Part shown: piece after piece, positions 19,099-29,340 of the stretch
How the letters are laid out: every line of letters begins with the position of its first letter
Position numbering within the stretch: position 1 is the stretch's first letter
Assembly (NCBI GenBank): GCA_905182325.1
Contig: CAJJBD010000030.1
Coordinates: 1-54,866, forward strand
Direction: 5' to 3'
Source: an uncultured Planktomarina sp.
GTDB lineage: Bacteria > Pseudomonadota > Alphaproteobacteria > Rhodobacterales > Rhodobacteraceae
DNA length: 54,866 nucleotides
The notes under the pieces: generated by a model
The model's database searches: none
Told to the model about the DNA's origin: nothing
The model's input: the letters and a program-made list of their open reading frames with translations, nothing else
Made by a program: the position numbers and the translations under genes

Positions 19099-20112
19099 CT
19101 ACACTTTTTGACATATAGATTGGATGCCCAACCACGCGCCATCTGGTAGAATTAGGTTTGGTGACTTTTTTGGGAATGGATCATTACTAATTAAATACTC
19201 AGAAGCTTCGTTGTTTAATATGCGTGCGAATGGGGTACTGCTGACTTTGGCAGTACGAAAGCTATTCAGGATTGTTTTATTGGAAGCTGGATTAGGCGAG
19301 AGGGCTAAAGCATTTTTGGCAAGTTTATCAATTTGTGGTTTTGAGAGTTGATTCGACATAATTAGGCTTAGCGATACGGGAAAACCAACTTTTGATAAAT
19401 GTAACTGTACGGGTTCTTCGTATTCATAATCTGCCAGTGCTGACAAAATATACCCGGCAGTTACTTCGGGGTTGTTAGTAGTATTAATCATATTCTCAAA
19501 CAGGATGACCATACCTCCAGGTAGTACTATCGCTTTATCACGACGGCCTGGTAGTACTGATATCTGTCTTAGGTTTTTAGATTTTAGCCGTTTTGTTAAC
19601 TTTTGTGCTGCATTGGTGCCCTCGGGATTTTTACAATAAGGGCCCGCCAATTGGCCAATGCGTTCTCCTAAAGCTTCTGTTAGTTGTAATAGCTTGGCAT
19701 CTGGCAAAACTTTACTTGCATAACTTACAAATGCTTGGGGACCTAAAAATATTGTACCCAAGCTTATGGTTGCTAATATTACAATCGCAATTATTAGGCG
19801 TAATTTGCCTGGGTGGGGGCGAGTTTGGCTAATTTCTTTTTTAACCTTTAGTAGTGCTTCAAGCATTACTTTATCGGAAATTTCAATGGATTCCTCGGCA
19901 TCAAGACCTGGCCGCAAAGTGGCTTGACCCATTTTACCTTTTTGCACTTCAACTGCCGCCAATGACCAATGCGATAGTGCACGATTTTGGGTGTCAGTAA
20001 GCACGAGGGTGGCTTTGCCAAATGATAAAATCACTTCACGTTTTTGGGCAGTTAGGTCACTGCGCCAGAGCCCTGTACACTCAAGGCGATCGTATTTCTT
20101 GAGTGCTGTCAT
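19099..20112 (-). CDS. Membrane protein with degenerate M48-like peptidase domain
   Basis: A 337-residue protein. Residues 1-95 form a small soluble N-terminal domain (GKATLVLTDTQNRALSHWSL). One hydrophobic helix follows at ~105-130. The C-terminal part contains AIVLPGGMVILFENMI, the strand-loop that precedes the HExxH helix in M48 peptidases, but the next helix (EVTAGYILSALADYEYEEP) has no HExxH. It therefore looks like a non-catalytic M48 relative, a type I associate with Rhodobacterales. Function unknown. Single gene. Confidence 0.55.
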   Translation of the reverse strand: MTALKKYDRLECTGLWRSDLTAQKREVILSFGKATLVLTDTQNRALSHWSLAAVEVQKGKMGQATLRPGLDAEESIEISDKVMLEALLKVKKEISQTRPHPGKLRLIIAIVILATISLGTIFLGPQAFVSYASKVLPDAKLLQLTEALGERIGQLAGPYCKNPEGTNAAQKLTKRLKSKNLRQISVLPGRRDKAIVLPGGMVILFENMINTTNNPEVTAGYILSALADYEYEEPVQLHLSKVGFPVSLSLIMSNQLSKPQIDKLAKNALALSPNPASNKTILNSFRTAKVSSTPFARILNNEASEYLISNDPFPKKSPNLILPDGAWLGIQSICQKV

Positions 20113-20204
20113 CTTGGATCACTCTGCTTGTTTACATTAAGCTAGGGTGATTGCCAAACCTACGCAATCATTTCTAAGCCACTCTTAACTGTAATTTGCA
20201 TATG

Positions 20205-21830
20205 TCAGGCTGTTTTGGCGATAACCCGCAATTCAAATTTTTGAATTTTACCAGTTGATGTTTTTGGGAGCTCTTGAAAAATTACCCGCTTAGGAGTTTT
20301 AAATCCAGCCAACTTACCACGCACGAATGATATTAAATCAGTCTCATTGGTTGATTGGCCGGGTAAGAGTTCGACAAATGCGCAGGGTACCTCTCCCCAT
20401 TTTTCGTCGGGCTGAGCTACAACGGCACAGAGTGATACAGCTGGGTGGCCCATAATGGCTCCCTCAACTTCTATGCTTGAAATATTTTCGCCACCTGAGA
20501 TAATAATATCCTTCATGCGATCCGCTATTTGCATCATTCCATCTGCATGCTGTACCGCTATATCTTCTGAGTGAAAGTATCCGTTTTCAAAAGCTTTCGC
20601 CGTCGCTTCAGGGTTTTTAAAATAGCCTTTCATGACTGAATTACCACGCATGACAATTTCACCCTGTGTGGTTCCATCCATTGGGATTTGTTTGCAATTT
20701 TTATCCACCACCGTGGTAGTTTCCATCATTGGCATTGCTACGCCTTGCCGGGCTTTAATACTCGACTGTTCCTCTTTTGTAATGTTATCCCATTCACTAT
20801 TCCACAAACATTCAACAACGTGTCCATAGGTTTCTGTTAATCCGTAAACTTGGGTTACATTGAACCCCAGCTTGCCAATCCCAGCTAATGTCGCAGGTGC
20901 CGGCGGTGCGCCCGCCGTGAAGACTTCAACAACGTGATCAAAATGGCGACGATCTGTATCTTTTGCGTTTATGATCATATTTAGTACGATAGGTGCACCA
21001 CCGAAATGACTGACGCCCTCAACAGCAATGCTATCGTAAATATCCTTGGCTGAAATATCACGGCACCCCACTACAGTGCCCCCTAATAAAGGCATCATCC
21101 AGGTATGGTTCCAGCCATTACAGTGAAATAATGGAACAACTGCCATGAATACTGGCTTCATAGTCATCCGCCAACTCACTGGCGTTCCCATTGTCATCAA
21201 ATATGCGCCGCGATGATGATACACTACACCCTTGGGTCTTCCAGTGGTGCCTGATGTGTAGTTAAGTGCCAGACTTTCCCATTCATCATGGGGCATAAGC
21301 CATTGATAATTAGGGTCGCCAGTAGCGATGAAGTCTTCATATTCTGGATAACGATCACTTGCGCTGAAATCAACTTCAGGGTCACACACTTCAATGATCA
21401 GTGGATTTGTTCCTTTCATTATGCCTAATGCGGCTTCGACAGCGGGAAGGAACTGTGTGTCGACTAAAGCTACCTTTGCCTCTCCATGGTCAAAAATATA
21501 TGCAATGGTATCTGGGTCGAGGCGGGTATTGATAGTGTTGAGGACGGCCCCGCAAGCAGGCACTCCAAAACTGGACTCAATTTGTGCAGTAATGTTTGGG
21601 ATGAGTGTTGCTACCACTTGACCAGGTTCAACTCCAATGTTTGCAAGTGCACTGGCTAACTGACTAACTCTAGCATGATATTGTCGATAACTTGCGCGGT
21701 GAGCGCCGTAGACTACGGCTGTTTGATCAGCAAATACGCCGGCAGCGCGCTGCAAGTGTGAAAGTGGTGTCAGGGGTACATAATTAGCCTGACATTTATC
21801 TAATCCAGTCTCGTTAGTCATCCATCCCAT
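20205..21830 (-). CDS. Acyl-CoA ligase (AMP-binding; DmdB-like)
   Basis: Forms acyl-CoA from a carboxylic acid via acyl-AMP. The 541-residue protein has YTSGTTGRPKGVVYHHRG (AMP motif), QVYGLTETYGH, YFHSEDIAVQHADG and the PKTSTGKIQKF motif with the catalytic lysine. Overall sequence resembles the medium-chain or methylmercaptopropionate (DmdB) ligases of roseobacters, so a DMSP-related role is possible but not shown. A strong site GGGAGGA precedes the ATG at 21830. Confidence 0.82.
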   Translation of the reverse strand: MGWMTNETGLDKCQANYVPLTPLSHLQRAAGVFADQTAVVYGAHRASYRQYHARVSQLASALANIGVEPGQVVATLIPNITAQIESSFGVPACGAVLNTINTRLDPDTIAYIFDHGEAKVALVDTQFLPAVEAALGIMKGTNPLIIEVCDPEVDFSASDRYPEYEDFIATGDPNYQWLMPHDEWESLALNYTSGTTGRPKGVVYHHRGAYLMTMGTPVSWRMTMKPVFMAVVPLFHCNGWNHTWMMPLLGGTVVGCRDISAKDIYDSIAVEGVSHFGGAPIVLNMIINAKDTDRRHFDHVVEVFTAGAPPAPATLAGIGKLGFNVTQVYGLTETYGHVVECLWNSEWDNITKEEQSSIKARQGVAMPMMETTTVVDKNCKQIPMDGTTQGEIVMRGNSVMKGYFKNPEATAKAFENGYFHSEDIAVQHADGMMQIADRMKDIIISGGENISSIEVEGAIMGHPAVSLCAVVAQPDEKWGEVPCAFVELLPGQSTNETDLISFVRGKLAGFKTPKRVIFQELPKTSTGKIQKFELRVIAKTA

Positions 21831-21900
21831 GTCGTAATCCTCCCTTTTAATGCGCAGTATCGTGCTTGCGCAGGTGATTTCAAGAGGTCATGCAATTGTG

Positions 21901-22797
21901 ATGGATCAAAACTCAAATACTGCAATGTCAATAATTTTTATGATAACGGGCATGGCTATTGTTGGCATTATTGATAATTTTATAAAATTTATAGCCATCG
22001 AAATCAGTCTCTGGCAGTTTCACTTTTTACGCAGCTTGATTGCTGTACCTATTATTGTGATTTTTGCGTTGCTAGTAGGCTGGGATCTGAAGCCAAAACG
22101 GCTTTGGCCTGTTCTTGGACGAAATATATTTTTATCTGGGGCAATGTTTATCTATTTTGGATGTCTGGGGTTTTTCCCAATTGCCGCTGTTGCTGCTGGT
22201 TTGTTTACAGCTCCTGTTTTGGTGCTTGCAATAGATGCAATTTGGTCTCGACGCCGTATAGGGCCTGTAAGAATTATAACAGCATTACTTGGGTTTATCG
22301 GAACTATTTTAGTTCTTAAGCCTGATGTAGGTGGGTTTAGTTGGGTCAATTTAATTCCAGTTTTAGCTGGGCTTATGTATGCATTTGGCAATGTCGCTAC
22401 TAGAAAATGGTGTGAGGGCGAAAGTGCCGTTGCGCTACTATGGTCGTATAAATCTTTGATGTTAATTTTTGGTGGCTTGGGAGTTATATATTTATACTTT
22501 GATCCAGGTGATCCAACAAATTATCTCTCTAGGGGTTGGGTATGGCCATCCCTTCAGGTCTGGTTCTGGCTATGGGTCCAAGCAGTTTTTTCGCTTATTG
22601 GTATTGGTTTTATTATGAAGGCTTATTTAATTGGCGAAGTTACTTATGTGTCGATTTTTGAATACTCAATGTTAATTTTCGCTACGCTAACAGCTTGGTT
22701 TGTATTCGGTGACACAGTAGGGCCTTTAGGAATTTTAGGTATCGGTTTAATAATTGTCACTGGTGCCGTAGTCTCAATTCGTTCTAAGGAGCCCTGA
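21901..22797 (+). CDS. DMT-superfamily (EamA) transporter
   Basis: A second, unrelated-looking EamA exporter of ~298 residues with about ten membrane helices (for example LVLAIDAIWSRRRIGPVRI between helices, and GLGVIYLYFDPGDP). I prefer the ATG at 21901 (AGAGG at a long 14-base spacing); the ATG at 21850 would add 17 residues but sits over the ribosome-site region of the divergent ligase gene. Substrate unknown. Confidence 0.82.
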   Translation: MDQNSNTAMSIIFMITGMAIVGIIDNFIKFIAIEISLWQFHFLRSLIAVPIIVIFALLVGWDLKPKRLWPVLGRNIFLSGAMFIYFGCLGFFPIAAVAAGLFTAPVLVLAIDAIWSRRRIGPVRIITALLGFIGTILVLKPDVGGFSWVNLIPVLAGLMYAFGNVATRKWCEGESAVALLWSYKSLMLIFGGLGVIYLYFDPGDPTNYLSRGWVWPSLQVWFWLWVQAVFSLIGIGFIMKAYLIGEVTYVSIFEYSMLIFATLTAWFVFGDTVGPLGILGIGLIIVTGAVVSIRSKEP

Positions 22798-22856
22798 CGA
22801 TATTTATAGCCTAACGAAAGACAACCCGTGCCGACGAAATTATACCATCATGACGC

Positions 22857-25028
22857 TTAATCATAAAAAGCTTTGCCGTCTTTGGCCATTTTTTGCAAAA
22901 GATTAGGAACCGCAAACCTGGCGCCATAAGCTGCCTCCAATTCGTCGCATCTCGCGGCGGCATATTCGGAGCCTAGCATATCAAACCACGACAATGGCCC
23001 ACCTGACCAAGGAGCAAAACCCCAACCTAAAATAGCGCCTACATCGCCCTCTCGGACATCCATCAAAACGCCCTCTTCTAAAGCGCGAACTGCCTCTAAA
23101 GCCTGAGCAAACATTAGTCGATGTTGGACTTCAAGTAGATCAAGGTCAGTTTCTTCGTTCTTATACCGATCTCGAAGGCCTTGCCAAATGCCAATCCTTT
23201 TGCCCCGATCGTCGTATTCATAAAATCCAGCTGCTGACTTACGTCCTAGCCTGCCTTGGTTAAATAGCCAGAACATTACTTCGTCGGCGTCTTCATTATC
23301 ATAGGCGTCGCCCATGGCTGCCTTGGTGGCTTTTGCAATTTTTACCCCGAGATCAATAGAGGTTTCGTCATTGAGCTGCAATGGACCTAACGGCATACCC
23401 ATAAGCTTGGCGGCATTTTCGATCAAGGCTGGTTCAATACCCTCTTTGACCATACGGATACCCTCGTTGATGTATGGGATTATGCATCGATTCGCATAAA
23501 AAAAGCGTGCATCGTTCACTACAATTGGTGTTTTTCTGATTTGTCGGACGTAGTCCAAAGCTTTTGCTACAGCGCGATCACCGGTACTATGGCCTTTGAT
23601 AATTTCTACCAACAACATTTTTTCTACTGGGCTGAAGAAGTGAATACCGATAAACTGATCTGGGCGTGTGCTAGCCTTGGCTAAATCTGATATTGGAAGG
23701 GTGGAAGTGTTTGTGGCGAAGATACAATCTGAATTGATTACAGCCTCTACATTTTTTGTTACTTCTGCTTTAACGCCCAGATCTTCAAATACGGCTTCAA
23801 TAATTAAATCGCAATCTGCCAAATCCGCATAATCTGTAGTCGCGTTTATACGATCAAGTAGTGCTGCTTTTTGTTCTAAAGTTGTTTTTTTGCGTTTGAT
23901 GCCTTTGTCACAATATGATGCGACATAGGCTTTACCTTTATCGGCACTGTCCTGGGCTTGATCGATCATCACAACGTCAATTCCAGCCTGTGCAGTAACT
24001 AAAGCGATACCAGCACCCATCATCCCGGCACCCATAATTCCAATTTTCTTTACTGATTGATCAGGTACGCCGTCTGGGCGGACAGCTCCTTTTTCTAATG
24101 CGCCTTTGTTTAGAAATAAGCTGCGTATCATATTGGAAGAAGATGGGTTCACTAACACTGAAGTGAAATGACGCGCCTCAATTTTTAGAGCGGTATCAAA
24201 TGGTACTAAGGCACCTTCATAGACCGCGCTCAATAGAGCCTTCGCAGCGGGGTAAACGCCAAAAGTGTTGCCGTTTACCATGGCAGAGGCACCAACAAAT
24301 GTCATAAAACCTGTAGGATGGTATGGTGTACCACCGGGCATTTTATAGCCTTTTGCATCCCAAACTTTAACCAGGTCTGCGTCTGTCGCAGCCAATATCC
24401 ATGACTTAGCATCTGCTAAAGGCTGGTCACTAACGGCATCAATCAAACCGGCAGCTTTTGCCGCCAAAGGATTACTCAGCTTGCCTTCCAATAGAAACGG
24501 ACTTGCAGCCATTGCCCCCATTTTTCGGACTAATCGGGTAGTGCCACCAGCTCCAGGGAAAATTCCAACTTTAATTTCAGGAAGACCTATCTTGGCTTTG
24601 GCGTTATCTGCAGCAATAATGTAGTGGCAGGCGAGTGGTATTTCCAAACCAATACCAAGTGCCGTACCTGGAAGGACTGCCACAAAAGGTTTGCCACCCT
24701 TTTTGGACTTGAAGTCCATCCCAGCGAGTTCAATCTTTCGAAGAATTTGATGAATTTGCATCACCATGTCAAAGCAGCCTTGAGCGGGATTGTCTGGATT
24801 TTTTTCTTTAGTTTTGGCTATTACCCCCAAGTCCATTCCTGCTGCAAAATCCTTCTTGGCTGAGGTAATAATAACGCCTAAAACTGTATCGTCAGAAATG
24901 CAGTCATCGATTAAGCTATTGAGATCAATAAAGCCCTGTTCGCTCATGACATTCATAGGTCGGTCGACACAATTCCAGGTAAGAGTAGCTATGCCGTCAC
25001 CATCTTGAACTTTTGTAAAATCAGACAT
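22857..25028 (-). CDS. fadJ: Fatty-acid oxidation multifunctional enzyme: enoyl-CoA hydratase / 3-hydroxyacyl-CoA dehydrogenase
   Basis: Carries the middle two steps of beta-oxidation. Residues ~5-190 are the hydratase domain (ALGIGLEIPLACHYIIAA; GIFPGAGGTTRLVRKMG). From ~315 is the dehydrogenase NAD domain (GIMGAGMMGAGIAL) and then the 3HCDH blocks FIGIHFFSPVEKMLLVEI and PLGPLQLNDETSIDLG. The start is the ATG at 25028, with AAGGGA just upstream; an in-frame ATG at 25043 lacks a site. Last gene of the ACAD-GST-thiolase-fadJ operon. FadB is an equally fair name. Confidence 0.92.
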   Translation of the reverse strand: MSDFTKVQDGDGIATLTWNCVDRPMNVMSEQGFIDLNSLIDDCISDDTVLGVIITSAKKDFAAGMDLGVIAKTKEKNPDNPAQGCFDMVMQIHQILRKIELAGMDFKSKKGGKPFVAVLPGTALGIGLEIPLACHYIIAADNAKAKIGLPEIKVGIFPGAGGTTRLVRKMGAMAASPFLLEGKLSNPLAAKAAGLIDAVSDQPLADAKSWILAATDADLVKVWDAKGYKMPGGTPYHPTGFMTFVGASAMVNGNTFGVYPAAKALLSAVYEGALVPFDTALKIEARHFTSVLVNPSSSNMIRSLFLNKGALEKGAVRPDGVPDQSVKKIGIMGAGMMGAGIALVTAQAGIDVVMIDQAQDSADKGKAYVASYCDKGIKRKKTTLEQKAALLDRINATTDYADLADCDLIIEAVFEDLGVKAEVTKNVEAVINSDCIFATNTSTLPISDLAKASTRPDQFIGIHFFSPVEKMLLVEIIKGHSTGDRAVAKALDYVRQIRKTPIVVNDARFFYANRCIIPYINEGIRMVKEGIEPALIENAAKLMGMPLGPLQLNDETSIDLGVKIAKATKAAMGDAYDNEDADEVMFWLFNQGRLGRKSAAGFYEYDDRGKRIGIWQGLRDRYKNEETDLDLLEVQHRLMFAQALEAVRALEEGVLMDVREGDVGAILGWGFAPWSGGPLSWFDMLGSEYAAARCDELEAAYGARFAVPNLLQKMAKDGKAFYD

Positions 25029-25123
25029 CTTAGGTCCCTTCAAATTCTATCTTTGCCGTACTGTTCAATAAATTGTCTGTATATATTTGCATTATTTTAG
25101 ATTTGGAGAACGGGTTTTCATGT

Positions 25124-26335
25124 TTAAATACGTTCAATTATCGTAGCGGCACCCATACCTGATGCAACGCAAAGTGTCGCCAGCCCTGTCCCTTTTCCGC
25201 TACGCTCCAACTCGTCCAGTAGAGTGCCTATAATAATGGCTCCAGTTGCACCCAATGGATGACCCATAGCTATTGAGCCTCCATTCACATTGACCCTGTC
25301 ATCGGTCAAATTAAATGCCTGCATAAAACGAAGCACAACTGCTGCAAACGCTTCATTTACCTCAAAGAGATCAATATCAGAAATTGACATGCCACTATCG
25401 GCTAAAATTTTCTCAGTCACTGGAACTGGACCAGTTAGCATAATTGTAGGATCTGTACCTATCTTTGCAGTTGCTCGTATGACTGCTCGAGGCTTTAACC
25501 CATTAAGTTGCCCATATTCTTTTGTGCCGATTAATAAACCAGCTGCGCCATCAACAATACCGGACGAATTACCAGCATGATGCACATGGTTAATTTTTTC
25601 TAAATGTGGATATTTCATCAAAGCAATTTTATCAAAGCCTGGCATTGTCTCCCCCATATCTTTGAAAGCTGGTTTTAATTCACCTAGTGTTTGCATGTTA
25701 GTGTCTGGTCGTAGGTATTCATCGCGTTTCAAAATAGACAAACCGTTTAAGTCATTTACTGATATTACAGAGCCATCGAAACGATGATCACTCCAGGCAA
25801 TGGCAGCGCGCTTTTGACTTTCTACAGCAAGGCTGTCTACATCATCACGAGAAAACCCGTACTCGGTTGCAATGATATCTGCAGATATCCCTTGAGGAAC
25901 AAAATGCTGCTCCATTGTAATCGAGGGGTCCACTGCAATTGCTGCACCATCACTGCCCATTGCAATTCTGCTCATCATCTCTACGCCACCAGCAACATAT
26001 GCTGAACCTGCGCCTCCATTCACTTGATTAGCAGCAAGATTTACTGCCTCCATTCCACTTGCACAAAATCGATTTATAGATAACCCTGGTATGCTTTGGT
26101 CAAGTTCGGACGCCAGTACAGCAGTTCTGGCAAGGCAACCGCCTTGCTCCATCACCTGAGTTGCATTGCCCCAGATAACATCTTCAACAGCGTGACCCTC
26201 TAGGTTGTTACGATTCTTTAAGGCGTTGAGAATTGTTGCAGACAGGTGAGATGCAGTTACCTCGTGCAAGCTGCCGTCCTTTCGACCCTTGCCTCTTGGT
26301 GTGCGGACTGAGTCATAGATGTATGCGTCGTTCAT
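25124..26335 (-). CDS. fadA: Acetyl-CoA C-acyltransferase (thiolase)
   Basis: Performs thiolytic cleavage of 3-ketoacyl-CoA, the last beta-oxidation step. About 403 residues with the active-site Cys in NRFCASGMEAV, the His in VNGGSIAMGHPLGATGA and the C-terminal CVASGMGA catalytic Cys. NEAFAAVVLRFMQ is also typical. Start at the ATG at 26335, with GGAG eight bases upstream; 12 bases after the GST stop. Followed by fadJ after a 95-base gap. Confidence 0.92.
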   Translation of the reverse strand: MNDAYIYDSVRTPRGKGRKDGSLHEVTASHLSATILNALKNRNNLEGHAVEDVIWGNATQVMEQGGCLARTAVLASELDQSIPGLSINRFCASGMEAVNLAANQVNGGAGSAYVAGGVEMMSRIAMGSDGAAIAVDPSITMEQHFVPQGISADIIATEYGFSRDDVDSLAVESQKRAAIAWSDHRFDGSVISVNDLNGLSILKRDEYLRPDTNMQTLGELKPAFKDMGETMPGFDKIALMKYPHLEKINHVHHAGNSSGIVDGAAGLLIGTKEYGQLNGLKPRAVIRATAKIGTDPTIMLTGPVPVTEKILADSGMSISDIDLFEVNEAFAAVVLRFMQAFNLTDDRVNVNGGSIAMGHPLGATGAIIIGTLLDELERSGKGTGLATLCVASGMGAATIIERI

Positions 26336-26346
26336 AGTGTACTCCT

Positions 26347-26979
26347 TCATTCCCTATCTGAGGGTTTGCCTGGCATTAAATCGTAGGGGTGTTTCCAGCC
26401 TGGTACTGATTCAATCTGGCTCAACCAAGCATCAATATTGGGCCAATCTGCTCGAACAAAGCCAAATGGCTCTGGATAAAAAAGATAACCACAATTTGCC
26501 GTGTCTGCTATTGTCATTGTTTTGCCGGCGATCCATGTCCGCCCCTCCAAGTGCATATCTAAAACCTTAAGTGCGCCTATAAGTCGGCCTTGTATAAATT
26601 TGATTGCCTCCATTGGACGTTTTTCTTCTGGAAGAAAGTTTAACAGAAACCGAGCAACCCCCGCTTGCGAAGATATTTTGTGATTATCAAATAAAACCCA
26701 TCGAAGAACTTCATATTTATCTTCTGGTGCGCCGCCCAACTTTCCACTTTTGTCGACAGCCCATTGTTGAATTGCACCTGATTGTGAAAGTGTAAAATCT
26801 CCGTCTACCAAAACGGGAGCCTCGGCCATAACATTCAGATCACGGTAATCAGTGCTGCGTGACTGACCACCAAAAAAATCCACAAAAACAGGTTTCCATT
26901 GAATGCCGGCGAGCTCAAGGCTCAAAGCGGCTTTATAAGAATTCCCACTTTCCCCAAAACAATAAAGCTTAACAGTCAT
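26347..26979 (-). CDS. Glutathione S-transferase
   Basis: A ~210-residue GST: N-terminal thioredoxin-fold domain (VKLYCFGESGNSYKAALSLEL, then APVLVDGDFTLSQSGAIQQW with the Ser in the usual glutathione-binding SQSGAI position) and an all-helical C-terminal domain ending WLSQIESVPGWKHPYDLMPG. The ATG at 26979 has GGAG seven bases upstream. Sits inside the beta-oxidation operon, which is odd, but I can assign no specific role; thioether removal or acyl-CoA related detoxification is possible. Confidence 0.87.
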   Translation of the reverse strand: MTVKLYCFGESGNSYKAALSLELAGIQWKPVFVDFFGGQSRSTDYRDLNVMAEAPVLVDGDFTLSQSGAIQQWAVDKSGKLGGAPEDKYEVLRWVLFDNHKISSQAGVARFLLNFLPEEKRPMEAIKFIQGRLIGALKVLDMHLEGRTWIAGKTMTIADTANCGYLFYPEPFGFVRADWPNIDAWLSQIESVPGWKHPYDLMPGKPSDRE

Positions 26980-27077
26980 TCTAGTCTCCAATATTATTTT
27001 ACAGCGCAGGTAGTAAAAGTTTTCTGCTCAACAACATAAAAAAGCCAATAGCCTCTACTGATCTTAAAGTATTGGAT

Positions 27078-28853
27078 TTAAAACGCACTGGCTTCTAATC
27101 CCATGACGGTGTCTGAACCTGACGTGATGCGCTGAAGGTGCAGTCCCGTAGCTGGTAATTGCCGCGCCATGTAATAGCGCCCTGTTGTTAATTTAGTTAG
27201 ATAAAATTCGGTATCTGTGGCTTTATTGTCTAGAGCAAACAGTGCTGCCTTAGCCATTTTGGCCCACATCAAACCAAGGCAAACATGCCCAAACATATGC
27301 ATAAAATCGTTAGAACCAGCCAACGCATCATTTGGGTTTTTCATTCCGCTTTGCATAAAATACATGGCTGCGGCCTGTAAATCTTTTGAAGCTTTTTTCA
27401 GTGGCGTTACAAAGGCGTCCATACCCTCGATATCAGCATTTTCCTTGCAGAATGTCTTAACTAAGTCAAAAAAGGCCATGGCGTGCTGGCCTGCATTATG
27501 TCCCAATTTGCGGCCAACTAAATCAAGAGCCTGAACTCCATTTGCGCCTTCGTAGATCATCGCAATTCTGGCGTCTCGAGTGAACTGCGACATTCCCCAT
27601 TCCTCTATATAGCCATGCCCACCATAAATTTGTTGGGCCTGTATGGTCATTGCGTATCCCTGATCTGTTAGGAAACCTTTAATTACTGGAGTTATCAGTG
27701 AAATTATTCCATCTGCATCAGCGTCATTCTCCCGATGGGCTTGGTCAATCCAGGTCGAGCCCCATAAGACTAATGCGCGGGCGCCCTCAACGAAACTTTT
27801 CTGATCCATCAGGCTGCGGCGTATGTCTGGGTGTACGATAAGAGGATCGGCTGGGCCGTCTGGATTTTTGGTACCAGTCACGTCGCGGCCTTGTAGACGG
27901 TCTTTGGCATAAATAGCGGCGTTTTGGTATGCGATGCTAGCTTGACCAAGGCCCTGCATTCCTACACCTAATCTCGCTTCGTTCATCATAGTGAACATCG
28001 CGCGCATGCCCTTGTGTGCCTTGCCTAATAGAAAGCCAGTTGCTCCATCATAATTCATGACACAAGTTGGATTACCATGAATGCCCATTTTGTGCTCAAT
28101 TGCGCCGCATGATAAACTGTTTCGGTCACCCAGGGCCCCATCAGCTTTGACCATAAATTTGGGTACAATGAACAAAGAAACACCTTTTATTCCATCTGGA
28201 CCACCAGGAATTTTAGCCAGTACAAGGTGAATAATATTTTCAGCCATGTCATGCTCACCTGCAGAAATAAAAATTTTCTGTCCAGTAATGGAGAAGGTGC
28301 CGTCTTTATTTGGTTCCGCTTTTGTGCGCATCAAACCCAGATCTGTGCCACACTGAGGTTCCGTCAAATTCATAGTCCCAGTCCAGTTGCAGGAAGCCAT
28401 TTTAGGCAAGTACATGTCTTTTTGATCTTCTGTTCCATGGGTTAAAATGGCTGAGGCTGCCCCGTGCGTAAGGCCGTGGAACATGGAGAATGATTGGTTA
28501 GAAGCTAAAAAATGCTCATTAACAGCTGAAGCTAATACGGCTGGCATATACTGCCCACCGTACTTTTCAGGCATATCAATGCCGGCCCATCCACCGGCTT
28601 TGAACTGCTCAAAGGCTTCTTTGAAGCCGGTTGGAGTACGCACAACGCCATTTTCGAGATGACAGCCCTCCGTATCGCCGATCATATTTAGCGGTGCCAT
28701 AACTTCACATGCTAGCTTCCCAGACTCCTCTAAAATCGCCCCTGTGACTTCTTGGTCTAGATCTGAGTATCCAGGAATATTGGAAGTACTTAATTTCAGA
28801 ACATCGTGTAGGATAAACTGCTGGTCTTTAACGGGCGCAAAATAGGTGGGCAT
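27078..28853 (-). CDS. Acyl-CoA dehydrogenase, long form (DmdC-like)
   Basis: FAD enzyme making the alpha-beta double bond of an acyl-CoA. The 591-residue length is that of the larger ACAD subgroup, which includes fatty-acyl enzymes and the methylmercaptopropionyl-CoA dehydrogenase DmdC. Visible: [23 protein letters not shown] (flavin region), [47 protein letters not shown] with catalytic Glu near YEG. AAGGAAG precedes the ATG. First enzyme gene after the MerR gene at 28871 (17-base gap). General fatty-acid oxidation is the simpler reading given its neighbours. Confidence 0.85.
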   Translation of the reverse strand: MPTYFAPVKDQQFILHDVLKLSTSNIPGYSDLDQEVTGAILEESGKLACEVMAPLNMIGDTEGCHLENGVVRTPTGFKEAFEQFKAGGWAGIDMPEKYGGQYMPAVLASAVNEHFLASNQSFSMFHGLTHGAASAILTHGTEDQKDMYLPKMASCNWTGTMNLTEPQCGTDLGLMRTKAEPNKDGTFSITGQKIFISAGEHDMAENIIHLVLAKIPGGPDGIKGVSLFIVPKFMVKADGALGDRNSLSCGAIEHKMGIHGNPTCVMNYDGATGFLLGKAHKGMRAMFTMMNEARLGVGMQGLGQASIAYQNAAIYAKDRLQGRDVTGTKNPDGPADPLIVHPDIRRSLMDQKSFVEGARALVLWGSTWIDQAHRENDADADGIISLITPVIKGFLTDQGYAMTIQAQQIYGGHGYIEEWGMSQFTRDARIAMIYEGANGVQALDLVGRKLGHNAGQHAMAFFDLVKTFCKENADIEGMDAFVTPLKKASKDLQAAAMYFMQSGMKNPNDALAGSNDFMHMFGHVCLGLMWAKMAKAALFALDNKATDTEFYLTKLTTGRYYMARQLPATGLHLQRITSGSDTVMGLEASAF

Positions 28854-28870
28854 TAATACTTCCTTTGGTT

Positions 28871-29269
28871 CTAAATGATGGAATGATCAGATATCGTTTT
28901 TGTTAAAGTAATTTGGATTTGTTTTAACTGAGATTGAAGGTCGCCGATCGCATCACTTAACTCACCCTGCTGGTGCTTCATGTCAGTTAAGCGCTCGCAA
29001 CCTATCCGATAAGTTTCCTGTAGCTGTGTCGCCTGAGCATCGTCTAGATCGTACATGTTAAGAAGCTGACGAATTTCTTCGAGGCTAAACCCAAATTTTT
29101 TACCACGTAAAATCAGTTTTAAGCGTGCAGAATCTCGGCGAGTGAACAGGCGACGTGTTCCCTGCCGTTCTGGAAACAAAAGTTCTTTAGCTTCATAAAA
29201 GCGCAAAGTGCGGGCAGTGACCTCAAAGATCTCACACATTTCTCTAATAGATTTTGTCACTTCAGTCAT
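28871..29269 (-). CDS. MerR-family regulator (LiuR-like)
   Basis: A 132-residue MerR regulator: winged helix at ~8-75 ([51 protein letters not shown]), then a coiled-coil dimerisation helix. No Cys metal site is present, as expected for the LiuR group, which controls acyl-CoA and branched-chain catabolism. Co-directional with the beta-oxidation genes, 17 bases upstream of the ACAD gene, so probably part of that operon and its regulator. A palindrome at 29325-29340 lies in its promoter. Confidence 0.88.
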   Translation of the reverse strand: MTEVTKSIREMCEIFEVTARTLRFYEAKELLFPERQGTRRLFTRRDSARLKLILRGKKFGFSLEEIRQLLNMYDLDDAQATQLQETYRIGCERLTDMKHQQGELSDAIGDLQSQLKQIQITLTKTISDHSII

Positions 29270-29324
29270 TTGCTGATTCCAAGCGCTGGGCTCTAATTAA
29301 TACTGTTGTTATTTTAAACAGTGC

Positions 29325-29340
29325 TTGACGTTAACGTCAA
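29325..29340. promoter_or_regulatory. MerR/LiuR-type operator overlapping a -35 box
   Basis: TTGACGTTAACGTCAA is a perfect 16-bp palindrome, 56 bases before the MerR start at 29269. On the minus strand its first half is a -35 hexamer (TTGACG), with TAAAAT 18 bases downstream as -10. The sequence is the kind of site LiuR-type MerR regulators bind. It would control the MerR-ACAD-GST-thiolase-fadJ operon. Confidence 0.7.
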
